This document shows positions 1 through 8,560 of a stretch of DNA of 64,000 nucleotides, in pieces. Below the pieces are notes generated by a model that saw only the letters and a list, made by a program, of their open reading frames with translations, did no database searches and was not told where the DNA came from. The number at the start of each line of letters is the position of its first letter. Within the stretch, counting starts at the first letter, position 1. Source of the stretch: an uncultured Acidimicrobiales bacterium (GTDB lineage: Bacteria; Actinomycetota; Acidimicrobiia; Acidimicrobiales; SZUA-35); contig CALIFY010000066.1 of the NCBI GenBank assembly GCA_938021675.1, positions 1 through 64,000 of the forward strand. Direction: 5' to 3'. Both the position numbers and the translations under genes were made by a program.

Positions 1-603
1 CGGCCGGTAGATAAGAAACGGCCGCACGTCGGTGAGGGTGCCGCCTCGTGGGAAGCGGATACGGAGAGAAACCGCCGAGATCGATCGACCACCGCTTTCG
101 GTATCGGCCAGCGATAACGCGATTTGGGGGTTCCCGTAGTGGCGGAAGATCGATGGGGCGTCGGCGTCGGCGATCGGTTGGCTACCGCCACCATCGCCGC
201 TCTCGTCGTCGGGCGTGGTGTCATCGACCACAGTGGTATCGGTCTCTTCAGCCTCGGAATCGGCACGTTCGTCGATTCCGAGGGCTTGAATCTCAAGGGT
301 GGGCGGATCGAGATCGCCAGCGGCTTCTTCTGCCGGCTGCTCCTCGGTGCGCTCCACCGGCTTGCTCGTCTCGATGAACTGGCCGGTCCCGATCAGAAAT
401 ACCGGAGCGATGGCAACGAGGAAAGCGACCGCCAGAAAGGTGGCCAGCTTCGTACCCAACCGGCGCCCGGTCAGCCAAGGCTCTGATTCCAGTCCTGATT
501 CTGGTTCCTGATCCAGCTCTTTTCCAGGCTCCAGCTCTGACTCCGGCCCGAGGGCTGGCAGGTCCCGCTCTTCGATTTTGCTCATTGCCTTGGTGGGGCT
601 CAT
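1..603 (-). CDS. Membrane-anchored extracytoplasmic protein, 3' end beyond window
   Basis: An open minus-strand frame runs from an ATG at 603 to the left edge (201 codons, no stop), so the C-terminus is missing. The first ~45 residues are acidic and Pro/Glu-rich. One hydrophobic helix follows (about residues 52-72, LATFLAVAFLVAIAPVFLIG), then an acidic Glu/Asp/Thr-rich linker to about residue 135. A globular segment begins near IFRHYGNPQIAL. The layout is a type II membrane protein with a short cytoplasmic tail and an extracellular domain on a stalk. I do not recognise the domain. A second in-frame ATG (codon 7) is an alternative start. Confidence 0.7.
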   Translation of the reverse strand, partial: MSPTKAMSKIEERDLPALGPESELEPGKELDQEPESGLESEPWLTGRRLGTKLATFLAVAFLVAIAPVFLIGTGQFIETSKPVERTEEQPAEEAAGDLDPPTLEIQALGIDERADSEAEETDTTVVDDTTPDDESGDGGGSQPIADADAPSIFRHYGNPQIALSLADTESGGRSISAVSLRIRFPRGGTLTDVRPFLIYRP

Positions 604-798
604 CGCATCAAGCATCAGAATGCCGCGCGCTCCATGGTTGGCTGGAGCTCAGCCTAGCGACCATCGACTGAAATATGTCAGCATCATGTCATTTTTGAAG
701 CCGACCGTTGCGGTCAGCCGGGAACAGGGCCTCGGCGGCTGACCGACACGCCCGTGGCCGTTCACCGCGTCGAACAGGCACAGGGCTGACGAACTGAG

Positions 799-837
799 GT
801 CCCCGCCGGCCCGAAGTTCGACCGGGCCGGTGGGGAC
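799..837. repeat. Perfect-arm inverted repeat, 15-bp stem
   Basis: Arms 799-813 and 823-837 pair over 15 positions (GTCCCC, one G-T wobble, then CCGGCCCG against CGGGCCGG) around a 9-nt loop. No T-run follows on either strand, so it is not a classical intrinsic terminator. It lies 80 bp downstream of the secreted-protein gene and could still stabilise or end that transcript. Confidence 0.6.
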
Positions 838-856
838 GATCTCAAAAAGACACCTC

Positions 857-890
857 GACTACGAGGGTTCCGGGACTACGAGGGTTCCGG
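857..890. repeat. 17-bp tandem duplication
   Basis: The unit gactacgagggttccgg occurs twice head to tail (857-873 and 874-890) with no mismatch. It is non-coding and lies between the hairpin at 799-837 and the stop of the next minus-strand gene. Confidence 0.8.
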
Positions 891-917
891 CAGTTCTTCG
901 ACCGGCACCTCGCCCGG

Positions 918-1382
918 TTACGGTCCCAGTTGTCGTCGGTCAGGACCGATATCCGAATTCCCGGCACACGTGCCGAACTTCGGCTTGTATGAGCCATCGC
1001 CGTTCCGGCCGAGGCAGTCGTTGTCCGAACCTGCCGAGCCGAGGTCGGATTCCGTGATTACCTCGATGTCCAGATCGTTGCAAAGGTCCGAATGTGTTTC
1101 GCACGTCCCGGTATCGCCATCCACAGTGGTACGAGAATATTGTCCCCTGTTTTTGAAATCCGAACAATAAACGCTACGGCCATCGAAGTCTCTGAGGATC
1201 AGATACGACCAGGTGTCCTGGTCAACCGACCGATAACAAACAATGTCGCTGGCGTTCCGTGAAGCATCCGAAGCCGATGATGGCAGGATGGTAAATACGA
1301 GTGATGCAGCGACCCCCACCACCACCGCGACACAGAGACCCAGGGTCTGAATCCTCGAATTTCGTTGCTTTGAAGGTTTCAA
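918..1382 (-). CDS. Small secreted cysteine-containing protein
   Basis: The protein is about 154 residues with a clear Sec signal: basic n-region (KPSKQRNSR), hydrophobic core (LGLCVAVVVGVAASLVFTIL) and an SSAS-type cleavage site. The mature part is acidic with Cys residues in a pattern C..C..C..C..C..C and the stretch CSDFKN...CETHSDLCNDL. I chose the TTG at 1382 because GAGAG lies just upstream. The frame stays open to a possible start at 1454, which would put an unlikely 24-residue extension before the signal peptide. It shares spacing and residues (CSDF-N, L--AGS---C) with the broken copy at 1535-1852. Function unknown. Confidence 0.6.
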   Translation of the reverse strand: MKPSKQRNSRIQTLGLCVAVVVGVAASLVFTILPSSASDASRNASDIVCYRSVDQDTWSYLILRDFDGRSVYCSDFKNRGQYSRTTVDGDTGTCETHSDLCNDLDIEVITESDLGSAGSDNDCLGRNGDGSYKPKFGTCAGNSDIGPDRRQLGP

Positions 1383-1534
1383 GTATCTCTCATTTCTCTC
1401 GGGGACAGAACGCCACGGCCAGGCATGAACACCCAACCAAAGCGGACCTAACACCTAGGACTATCCCCAAAAGTCACCACCGGTAAACATCACTAAAAGA
1501 CCACGGGAGACCGAGTAAACCGACGCGTTAGACT

Positions 1535-1852
1535 TCAGCCGAGACACCCACGAATCAAATCCCCCACCGGACTCAAGCTCGACCAACGCATATCACGCGT
1601 GGCATCACGCTTCACGGCGACACATTCTGCACCTGAGCCGGCCGCCTCCAGTTCCTCATCCTGTATTACTCGAATACCTGTGCTCTCCAGGTGCGCACAC
1701 GTAGACCGAAATTCTCCACAGGTAACATCGCCGTTATTCCCCGAACAAGGAACAGGCTCGAAGGGTGAACCGTTCGTGAAATCCGAACAGGAGCACCCGA
1801 CTACACACCTTCGTACGAACAAAATCCCCCACCGATCCAGAGCACAACACAC
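1535..1852 (-). pseudogene. Degraded paralogue of the secreted cysteine protein
   Basis: The reading frame contains a stretch closely matching the mature part of the 918-1382 product: CSDFTN, then GDVTCGEF-STCAHL, then a long match ending in ELEAAGSGAEC (compare DLGSAGSDNDC). No signal peptide or ribosome-binding site precedes it in this frame, and related residues (GDFVRTKVC) appear in a neighbouring frame. This fits loss of the 5' end or a frameshift. It sits between two intact genes of similar type, so a tandem duplication with decay is likely. An unusual short live gene cannot be excluded. Confidence 0.45.
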
Positions 1853-1893
1853 GTTGAAACGTTGACGTCATACGTAGACCGGTGAGGGAGCAC

Positions 1894-2283
1894 TCATGAA
1901 GCCCTAACGCAATCACCATATACAACGAGGCCAGCGTGGTCGTAGAGGCAAGGGTCGTCAGCTGATGCCTTATGGATTGTATCTCCGCCCTCTTGCCCAA
2001 TCTGACCCTCTAAATTGTCGCAAATTCCTGCGGTTTTGTCGCTATCATTGCAGTTCTTCCACTTCGATAGCGTGACCCGCTTGTTCGATGTGACATACAC
2101 GTCAAGGTTGCCGCACCCGACTCCACCTTCGGCAAGAACAAGAACTTTAGAGCCGGAGTCTTCCCAGCCACATATATCGACATCGTAGCCGGATGCCGAG
2201 GATGGAGTAATTCCAAATGCGAGCGTGGACAGCGCGATAATTGCGCCCACTGCGGACAAGATTCTTACCAGACTTGACTTCAT
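1894..2283 (-). CDS. Small secreted cysteine-containing protein
   Basis: The start is the ATG at 2283, preceded by AAGGGG with 6-nt spacing. The longer open frame to 2376 would bury the signal peptide. The 129-residue product has a textbook signal sequence (MKSSLVRILSAVGAIIALSTLAFGITPSSAS) and a mature domain of about 98 residues with Cys in DICGWEDS, GCGN, KNCND, GICDN, DPCLYD and YGDCV. It resembles the 918-1382 protein in size, SSAS cleavage region and acidic Cys-rich character, so it is probably a divergent member of the same tandem family. The family is not recognised; extracellular disulfide-bonded function is inferred. Confidence 0.65.
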   Translation of the reverse strand: MKSSLVRILSAVGAIIALSTLAFGITPSSASGYDVDICGWEDSGSKVLVLAEGGVGCGNLDVYVTSNKRVTLSKWKNCNDSDKTAGICDNLEGQIGQEGGDTIHKASADDPCLYDHAGLVVYGDCVRAS

Positions 2284-2458
2284 TCGCAACCCCTTGTTGT
2301 TTGGCCTTCTATCTGCCCTATAACTCTTCCCAGAACATCCGCCGGGTAAACATCGCCGACACTCAGGCGTTGACACAACGAGCAGACAACCGGCACTGGT
2401 CGCCGGATTCGCTCACGACAAGAGCCCGCCCCGACGCATTCGCCCCGGGCGTCCCGGC

Positions 2459-2510
2459 CCTTGCGTAACCCCCGCCCAGCCCCAGTCCCAGTCCTTGCGT
2501 AGCCCCCGCC
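2459..2510. repeat. 18-bp direct repeat pair upstream of GT4 gene
   Basis: CCTTGCGTAACCCCCGCC at 2459-2476 recurs at 2493-2510 with one mismatch, centre-to-centre 34 bp. It is non-coding and lies 65 bp before the glycosyltransferase start. The role could be a regulator-binding pair or a simple duplication. Confidence 0.5.
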
Positions 2511-2574
2511 AACCAGGACTCCTAGGGTGAACCGTCAAGCGACCCGGAACATCGACGTGGCGGAGAGGGACAAG

Positions 2575-3894
2575 ATGAGCAACCAACACCCAGGGGACAC
2601 CGGTCGACGGGCACGGGAATCGGACCAGACCACCGAGGAACTCCGCCGTCGGCTCCAAGGCCGCCAGGTGACGATCATCCACTACGGCGAAGACATTCCT
2701 CTCGACGACGGGTACCGACCGATCCGCTACGGGCAACTGGCCCAATGGCTCACCTCTGCAGGCATCGACGTGACCCGGATCGCGCCAACGTTCTCTCATC
2801 TCTCACACGATCAGCGTCCGATGTCGTGGTCGGGAACGATGACCGACGAAGGACGAATCGAGCTGGTCAAAACAAGAAGCTACGACTCGAACCGGGGCGC
2901 AGCCCGACTCAAGTTCCTCGCCGAGTTTCGTGCCGGGGTGTCCGACCTGGTGGCCGGGCAACGACCATCCGATCTCTACCTGATCGGATATCCACCGCCC
3001 GGGCTGGTCCGCGCCGTTCGAGGCAAGGTCGGCGCCTGGCCGACCATCGTCGCCGACATTCGCGACCTGTGGCCCGACGCACAGATGCCGTCGGGCAACG
3101 AACGGCTGACCCAGGCGGCGGCGCTGGCCGGGCGGGCGCTGGCCAGGGAACTGCGTTCGGCCAACGGCGTCGTCGCCATGTCCGACACCAATCTGGAACG
3201 CAGCCCCGCCGAACGCCGTCTTCGTACCATTCCCCTCAGCATCTCGGACCGCCTCATCGAGGCCGACCTCGCACCGGTCTCCGGCCCGATGAAGGCCATA
3301 TTCGTCGGCACGTTGACCAAGCTGTTCGACTTCGACTCGATGATCGAAGGCTGGCGACGATTCGTCCAGTCCTCGGCCGACACAGTGGCGATAGGAACCG
3401 ATACCGACCCATCGGTGGTCGGGCAACGACCAAGCCTGTCGATCGTCGGCAACGGCCCATTGGACGACCACGTGCGGCAACTGGCCGAACGGGTGCCGGG
3501 CATCGAACTTCCGGGCCGGGTCCCGTCGAACGACGTGCCGGGGCTACTTTGCCGGTCCGACGTCGGGGTCGTCCCCCTCCGCACCGGGCAGGGGACGACG
3601 ATGACCAACAAAGTGCTCGAATACTTGGGCACCGGCACCCACCTCCTGCACACCCTCGAACCGAGGCTGGCCGACGAGTTGGCCGAGTTCGGGCAGCGGG
3701 TCGACGCCGAACCATCGAGCTGGGAAGCCGGGTTCGCCGAAGCGAACCACAGCCTCAACCGGTTGAGAGCATCGCGAATCGAACGCCGGCGGTCGGCCAC
3801 CAACCGCTACAGCGGACCGGCGATCGAGCGACAGTGGTTGTCGTTGTTCGTCGAGCTGCTCGACGGTGACACCCCGACCGTTCAGGCCCGCTGA
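2575..3894 (+). CDS. Glycosyltransferase family 4-like
   Basis: The 439-residue protein has a GT-B layout: an N-terminal Rossmann half (VTIIHYGEDIPL, DLYLIGYPPP, TIVADIRDLWPD) and a C-terminal donor-binding half (AIFVGTLTKLFDFDSMIEGWR, GNGPLDDHVR, PGIELPGRVP, DVGVVPLRTGQGTTMTNKVLEYLGTG). The last segment corresponds to the nucleotide-sugar binding E-x7-E region. It should act at the cytoplasmic membrane face, adding a sugar to a lipid-linked glycan. The ATG at 2575 has a GGAGAGGG ribosome-binding site 5 nt away; a GTG at 2527 is the alternative. Its end overlaps the convergent flippase gene by 13 bp. Sugar specificity cannot be read. Confidence 0.8.
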   Translation: MSNQHPGDTGRRARESDQTTEELRRRLQGRQVTIIHYGEDIPLDDGYRPIRYGQLAQWLTSAGIDVTRIAPTFSHLSHDQRPMSWSGTMTDEGRIELVKTRSYDSNRGAARLKFLAEFRAGVSDLVAGQRPSDLYLIGYPPPGLVRAVRGKVGAWPTIVADIRDLWPDAQMPSGNERLTQAAALAGRALARELRSANGVVAMSDTNLERSPAERRLRTIPLSISDRLIEADLAPVSGPMKAIFVGTLTKLFDFDSMIEGWRRFVQSSADTVAIGTDTDPSVVGQRPSLSIVGNGPLDDHVRQLAERVPGIELPGRVPSNDVPGLLCRSDVGVVPLRTGQGTTMTNKVLEYLGTGTHLLHTLEPRLADELAEFGQRVDAEPSSWEAGFAEANHSLNRLRASRIERRRSATNRYSGPAIERQWLSLFVELLDGDTPTVQAR

Positions 3895-5381
3895 AGGATC
3901 GGCTGCACCGTGGCCATGATCCGGCGACGGAACGGCACCACCAGCGCCACCGACAAATAGACGACCAGCAGGACAAACCGAACCACAGCCCCGCCTACGT
4001 CGACGCTGTCGATCCCGGCGGTCGTCAGGTGGACAAGCTCCAACCCGACCAACCCGATGCTCCATGGGGTGAGGACGGCGAGCAACACATCGACCCACGG
4101 CGCCCCGAGCCTGGACGCCAGTCGAAGCAGCGACGCCATGGTCACCAGAAAATGGCCGCACACCACGAAGATCACCAGCGTCTCCAACCCTCCGACCGCG
4201 GCCCCGATCACCGCTGACACCACCGTTACCGCACCGGCCAGGACCATATCGGAGGCGAACAAACTCCAATAGCCGCATCCCCTGGCAATCGACTGAGAGA
4301 TCGGATGAACCAGGCGAATCGGGGCATAGATGGCAAAGGCGAGGATGGCGAAGATCGACCCATCCCACTTGCCGCCCCACAACAGGTGGGTGATGGGGGC
4401 CACCGTCACCGCCGCCGTCACGAAGAACAGCGTTGAGAACACGCTCAACGTCTGAACGATCTCCACGAACGACGACCGGCGTTTCTCGAGGTCGTCGATC
4501 TTGACGAATGCTGGAACGAGCACGGTGTTGGCCGCGGTGTTCATCGGTTCAAACAATGCCCCAGTCAACTGATAGGCAAAGAAATAGAGGCCGACCACCT
4601 CGACGGTGAGGATGGCCGACGCACCGAGATAGTCGCCGCTGACGGCCAGGCTCAAGGCGATAGCGGTCGGCCAGATCCACCGACGGTCACCGGTCCGGTC
4701 TTTGAGCGAGAATCCGCTGAAGAACGTTGGCCGCATAAGACGGGGAAGCGAGCCGACGATCAGTCGGACCGACACGATCTCGGTCACCACCGCGGCCCCG
4801 ACGCCGAGCACGAAGCTATACGGCCCGAACCCCAGCAGTGCGGCGACGACGGTCACCGCGTGGCGCAGCACCGCAGCGCTGCCGACGATTCGACCGAACC
4901 GTTGGAACTGCAGCGCTTCGTTTATCCGGGCCATACCGACCACGGGCACGATCTGGAGCGGCACGAGGATCAGCAACGGAATCAACAACGGCGGAAGGTC
5001 GGGGTTGTCGAATACCGCCCCCAGCAACGGCGACGCCAACACTCCAACGGCGGCGAACGCCATCACCGCCCACATCGTGTTGCTGTAGAGCCGGTCTACA
5101 AGCTCAGGCGACTTTGCTGTGGCCTCGATAAGGGCAGTACGAAGCACGCTCCGCAGGGACGCACCGATAGCCACAAACCCCAGGGCGGCGGCAAACAGTC
5201 CGAAGTCGCCTTCGGACAAAATGCCCCCTAAGACCAACTGGGCCAAGAAACTGGATCCTCGCATGGCGATGCTGAGGCCGCTCATCAGCAGCCCGCCGCG
5301 AAGAATCTGAGCCCGGAGACCCCGCCGGCTCGGCGATGGGTTGCCTCCCTCGGTCGGCCCTGGCCGCTGCTCGGTGGTCAA
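3882..5381 (-). CDS. Polysaccharide flippase (Wzx/PST-like)
   Basis: This ~500-residue, very hydrophobic protein has 12-14 predicted membrane segments and the Wzx/MATE-superfamily start pattern (ILRGGLLMSGLSIAMRGSSFLAQLVLGG, then LSEGDFGLFAAAL). It should flip undecaprenyl-linked oligosaccharide across the cytoplasmic membrane. It directly follows a GT2 gene on the same strand. A TTG at 5381 overlaps that gene's stop (TTGA) and is my chosen start, but it lacks a good ribosome-binding site. The frame is open upstream and an internal ATG exists near 5288, so the N-terminus is uncertain. A second flippase lies at 54612-56078. Confidence 0.8.
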   Translation of the reverse strand: MTTEQRPGPTEGGNPSPSRRGLRAQILRGGLLMSGLSIAMRGSSFLAQLVLGGILSEGDFGLFAAALGFVAIGASLRSVLRTALIEATAKSPELVDRLYSNTMWAVMAFAAVGVLASPLLGAVFDNPDLPPLLIPLLILVPLQIVPVVGMARINEALQFQRFGRIVGSAAVLRHAVTVVAALLGFGPYSFVLGVGAAVVTEIVSVRLIVGSLPRLMRPTFFSGFSLKDRTGDRRWIWPTAIALSLAVSGDYLGASAILTVEVVGLYFFAYQLTGALFEPMNTAANTVLVPAFVKIDDLEKRRSSFVEIVQTLSVFSTLFFVTAAVTVAPITHLLWGGKWDGSIFAILAFAIYAPIRLVHPISQSIARGCGYWSLFASDMVLAGAVTVVSAVIGAAVGGLETLVIFVVCGHFLVTMASLLRLASRLGAPWVDVLLAVLTPWSIGLVGLELVHLTTAGIDSVDVGGAVVRFVLLVVYLSVALVVPFRRRIMATVQPILQRA

Positions 5382-6373
5382 GGCGACTTTGCGCCGCTCA
5401 ACCGTGCCACTTTCCCAGCCCGCTTCGCCCCCGCCACCAACAACCGGTGGAGCTGGACATCTCTGCCCGTCGCCCGACTCACCCAATGAGAGGTAAACCG
5501 GAGCGACATGATCAGCTGGGTCTTCACCGTCAGCCAGGCAAAGGTGGTAAAGATCACCCGATGGCAACGGAGCGCATCACCTATCGACAGGTCGGAACGA
5601 TGAACGAGGCCGGCCAGACGGTAGATCCGTTCCACCCCGATCGGTCGATACCACTGCGGTGAGAATCCGCTGTAGCTGGTGAACTTCCGTCGGTTGCTGA
5701 ACTCGGCGTGGGAGTACGATGACGGGTGGGTGCGACGGACGAACAGCTCTTCTGGCACCTGGAGGATCGGGCCGAGCATGGCCAGGTGACCGGCCAGGGT
5801 TCGGTCGCTGCCGACATAGGGCGCCAACTGGTCGGTCCGGCGGAGAGTTTCGGTGTGATACACACCGAAGAATGACAACGCAGGCTCGGCGGTGATCGCT
5901 TCTCGAAGGCGGACCGCAGGATTGGCGTCGATCCGGTGCTCGGGATGAGGCCCGTCGACGAAACTGCCGGTCTGAGCACCGTCTTGATCGATCTCGGAAG
6001 CTTCGGTGTAAACCCCGATCAATTCACGTTGCTGACCGAGCCGTTCGAGGCATCGCTCAAGGTAGGTCGGATGCAGCAAATCGTCGTCGCTGAGCCACAT
6101 GTAGAACGCGGTGTCGGCCTCGGTGAACGCCCGTCGAAAGTTGTAGACCAACCCCCGGTTCGTGTCACTGGTGACAACCGAGACCCGAGGGTCCGATTCG
6201 TAACGCTTCACCACCTCTACCGTGTCATCGGTGGAGCCGTTGTCGCAGATGACGAGGCGCCAGTCGGTGACCGTCTGGGCGAAGACCGAGTCGATCGCCT
6301 CGGTCACATAACGCGATGCGTTATACACCGGCATTCCGATCGTCACCTGGCCCAACTGTGCCGCCTCACTCAC
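5378..6373 (-). CDS. Glycosyltransferase family 2
   Basis: This is a 331-residue GT-A enzyme with the family-2 signature in order: TIGMPVYNASRYVTEAIDSVFAQT, then ICDNGSTDDT, the central acidic motif WLSDDDLL (Mn/nucleotide-sugar site) and a C-terminal half with PILQVPEELFVRRTH. It transfers a sugar from a nucleotide donor, probably in repeat-unit assembly. The ATG at 6373 fits the canonical N-terminus. It is the first gene of a two-gene minus-strand unit with the flippase and is divergent from the Wzy-like gene at 6561. Confidence 0.88.
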   Translation of the reverse strand: MSEAAQLGQVTIGMPVYNASRYVTEAIDSVFAQTVTDWRLVICDNGSTDDTVEVVKRYESDPRVSVVTSDTNRGLVYNFRRAFTEADTAFYMWLSDDDLLHPTYLERCLERLGQQRELIGVYTEASEIDQDGAQTGSFVDGPHPEHRIDANPAVRLREAITAEPALSFFGVYHTETLRRTDQLAPYVGSDRTLAGHLAMLGPILQVPEELFVRRTHPSSYSHAEFSNRRKFTSYSGFSPQWYRPIGVERIYRLAGLVHRSDLSIGDALRCHRVIFTTFAWLTVKTQLIMSLRFTSHWVSRATGRDVQLHRLLVAGAKRAGKVARLSGAKSP

Positions 6374-6560
6374 GCAATCCCTCCTAAATCCGAGCCGATC
6401 GTGGCACCCTTAGATGCCGTGTCGACCCGACATGGCCGCTATCGAGCGCAGGCTACCAGCTGCTCCGCAACCCGGTTACCGCGCCCCGGGTAGGTGATGG
6501 TGCACGTCCCGAGCGGTCATCGAGGCCGGCGGGATCTAGCATGGATGTTGGAATGGATAC

Positions 6561-7955
6561 ATGACCATGGCTACCGCGGTAGTTCCGACAGCCTTCGAAC
6601 CAACACAGGCCACAGAGTCGACCCGAGTCGACCCGCAGACCGACAGGCGCGGCCGTCTCCTGCGACTCGGTGGCATCGGCGCACTCGGCGCCTTCACCTG
6701 GGCCGGCCAGCTCAAACAAGTGGCGCCTTTTAACTCGTTCCCCATCGATTTCACCCTGGCGTCGGCGGCCCTTAGCTTAATCTTCGCCGTCGGCCTGATC
6801 ATTCGCAACCGCCGGCTGGGGTTGAACCGCAACGCCATAAAGGTGTGGACCCTACTCCTCATCATCGGATTGTCCGGCTCCTTCTTCCGGCTCACTACCG
6901 AGTACGGAACAACCAAGGAGGTAGCGCTCTACCAGCTGACCCTGCCACTTGCCCTCGCGGCCGGCGTTGTCGTCTCCAACCGAGACGACTTCATCGCGCT
7001 GATGATCTCAGCATCCAGCTGGGGTGTCTTCCTGTCGCTATCGGTGCTGCTGACCGGTGTCCAAGACCAAACCGGTCGACTCAATGCCGCCACCGGAGCC
7101 ACGATCTCGTTCTCCCGGGCGGCAGCGGTGGTTCTCACCGCCGCGCTGGCCTGGGCCCTGACCGAACGCGGCCGCCGCATGTTTTGGCTCATGCCGGTGG
7201 TGTTGGCGGTCTCCCTCATGGAGGTGTTCGTCATCATCTCCATCGGATCCCGAGGCCCGATCCAAGCCATCCTCATCGCCTTACTCATGATGCTCGCCCT
7301 TCAGGCGGTACGCCTGCAGGTAAAGGTCAGCCTTCGCATGGGAGTTGTGCTCGGTATCGGTGCGGTCGGCATGGCCACCCTGTGGTCGCGAACCCCCGAA
7401 TTTTCACGACGGCGCATCCTCGGCATATTTACCGGCGATGCCAACGCCCGAAGCGGAGGCGGTAGGGATCGGTTTTACCAGTGGACATTCGAGAACCTCC
7501 CATACACACCGTTCGGTCGGGGCTGGGGCGCCTGGCCCGACGAGTCGGGGTTCATCGGCTACAACTACCCCCACAACATTCTGCTTGAGCTGTGGTACGA
7601 AGCCGGGATCGTCGCATTCATCGCCTTCTTATTTGTCATCTACTGGGTCACCCGAGACCAGTTCCGACGAGTTCGTACCGACCGATTCGGTGCAACCCTG
7701 GCCATCGGTATGATCTACTCCTGGCTCGGGGCGGCCATGGTAAGCGGCGATTTCAACGACAACCGCTCGCTCTACCTCACCCTCATGGCTATCGCCGCCG
7801 TTCCGTTAGACAAAACACCCCAACCAACCATCACCGCTTCAGACGACAAAACGAACGACGTCACCCCGCCAGCCGACGAGATCGCGGCACCACCGCTCCT
7901 CGTCCGTGCTCCCGACTGGAACGACCTGTGGGAACAGCCGAAAGCACCGGGCTGA
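6561..7955 (+). CDS. O-antigen polymerase/ligase family membrane protein (Wzy-like)
   Basis: The product is 464 residues with about 10-12 membrane helices and a large loop carrying FGRGWGAWPDESG and YPHNILLELWYEAGIV. The latter is the hallmark of the Wzy_C/O-antigen ligase family (N-P-H-N and E-x-G-I positions). It should polymerise flipped repeat units on the outer face of the membrane. The start lies in an ATGACCATGG context, and a second ATG two codons later is equally possible. The next gene begins within its last 28 bp, indicating an operon. Confidence 0.82.
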   Translation: MTMATAVVPTAFEPTQATESTRVDPQTDRRGRLLRLGGIGALGAFTWAGQLKQVAPFNSFPIDFTLASAALSLIFAVGLIIRNRRLGLNRNAIKVWTLLLIIGLSGSFFRLTTEYGTTKEVALYQLTLPLALAAGVVVSNRDDFIALMISASSWGVFLSLSVLLTGVQDQTGRLNAATGATISFSRAAAVVLTAALAWALTERGRRMFWLMPVVLAVSLMEVFVIISIGSRGPIQAILIALLMMLALQAVRLQVKVSLRMGVVLGIGAVGMATLWSRTPEFSRRRILGIFTGDANARSGGGRDRFYQWTFENLPYTPFGRGWGAWPDESGFIGYNYPHNILLELWYEAGIVAFIAFLFVIYWVTRDQFRRVRTDRFGATLAIGMIYSWLGAAMVSGDFNDNRSLYLTLMAIAAVPLDKTPQPTITASDDKTNDVTPPADEIAAPPLLVRAPDWNDLWEQPKAPG

Positions 7956-8551
7956 CCGAGCACAGCCAACCAAATCCAGACCGTCCCGTCGGCCGGAACC
8001 GGCTCGCCATCGGTAACTGGACCTGGCCGTTTCGGGCGCTCGTCGTCGCCGCAGTCCTCGTTGCTGTGGGTGCCGTGCTGTCGTTCTACTGGTTCATCTC
8101 TCCGTCCGACACCGTTCCCGAACGGTCCGATGCAGTCATCGTGCTGCTCGGCGGCGACGGCGAACGGTTAGAACGAGCCATCGATCTCATGGACGCCGAC
8201 GCGGCGCCAACACTGGTGCTGAGCATCGACGATTGGCCGTGGCGGGAATGGCGGGCCGTCATGCCCTATTGCCTTGAGGCGCAGGAGTTCGAAGTGATCT
8301 GCGTTACCCCAGACCCGCTCGACACCAGGGGCGAAGCCCAGACGATATCGAACCTGGCCAACGAACAAGGTTGGGACAGGCTCGTTGTCGTGACCTCCGA
8401 CTATCACGTCCACCGGGCCGAGATCCACTTCGATCGCTGCACCGATGCCACGGTGACCATGGCCCCCGCCGATACGCAATTTTCGGTTCGACGGTTGGCT
8501 CAGGAGTGGGCGGCAACGATCGGCGCGGAGCTGCCGAGCCGGTCGTGCTAA
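7928..8551 (+). CDS. DUF218 (YdcF/SanA-like) membrane-anchored protein
   Basis: The start is a GTG at 7928, inside the end of the Wzy-like gene. The 207-residue product has one N-terminal membrane helix (FRALVVAAVLVAVGAVLSFYWF) and then the DUF218 fold: SDAVIVLLGGDGERLERAIDLM near the start and RLVVVTSDYHVHRAEIHF near the end. Family members such as ElyC, SanA and YdcF are linked to envelope and lipid-carrier homeostasis. Placement after a polymerase fits a role in envelope polysaccharide maturation. The biochemical reaction is not established for the family. It ends 9 bp before a convergent gene. Confidence 0.78.
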   Translation: MGTAESTGLTEHSQPNPDRPVGRNRLAIGNWTWPFRALVVAAVLVAVGAVLSFYWFISPSDTVPERSDAVIVLLGGDGERLERAIDLMDADAAPTLVLSIDDWPWREWRAVMPYCLEAQEFEVICVTPDPLDTRGEAQTISNLANEQGWDRLVVVTSDYHVHRAEIHFDRCTDATVTMAPADTQFSVRRLAQEWAATIGAELPSRSC

Positions 8552-8560
8552 CCCGTTGAT

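Larger units (their letters stand above)
604..917. other. Intergenic region, 314 bp, with hairpin and tandem repeat
   Basis: No convincing coding frame was found here. It lies upstream of the minus-strand gene ending at the left edge and downstream of the small secreted-protein gene ending at 918. The part nearest 603 should hold the promoter of the edge gene. A strong GC hairpin (799-837) and a 17-bp tandem duplication (857-890) are the only notable structures. Confidence 0.6.
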
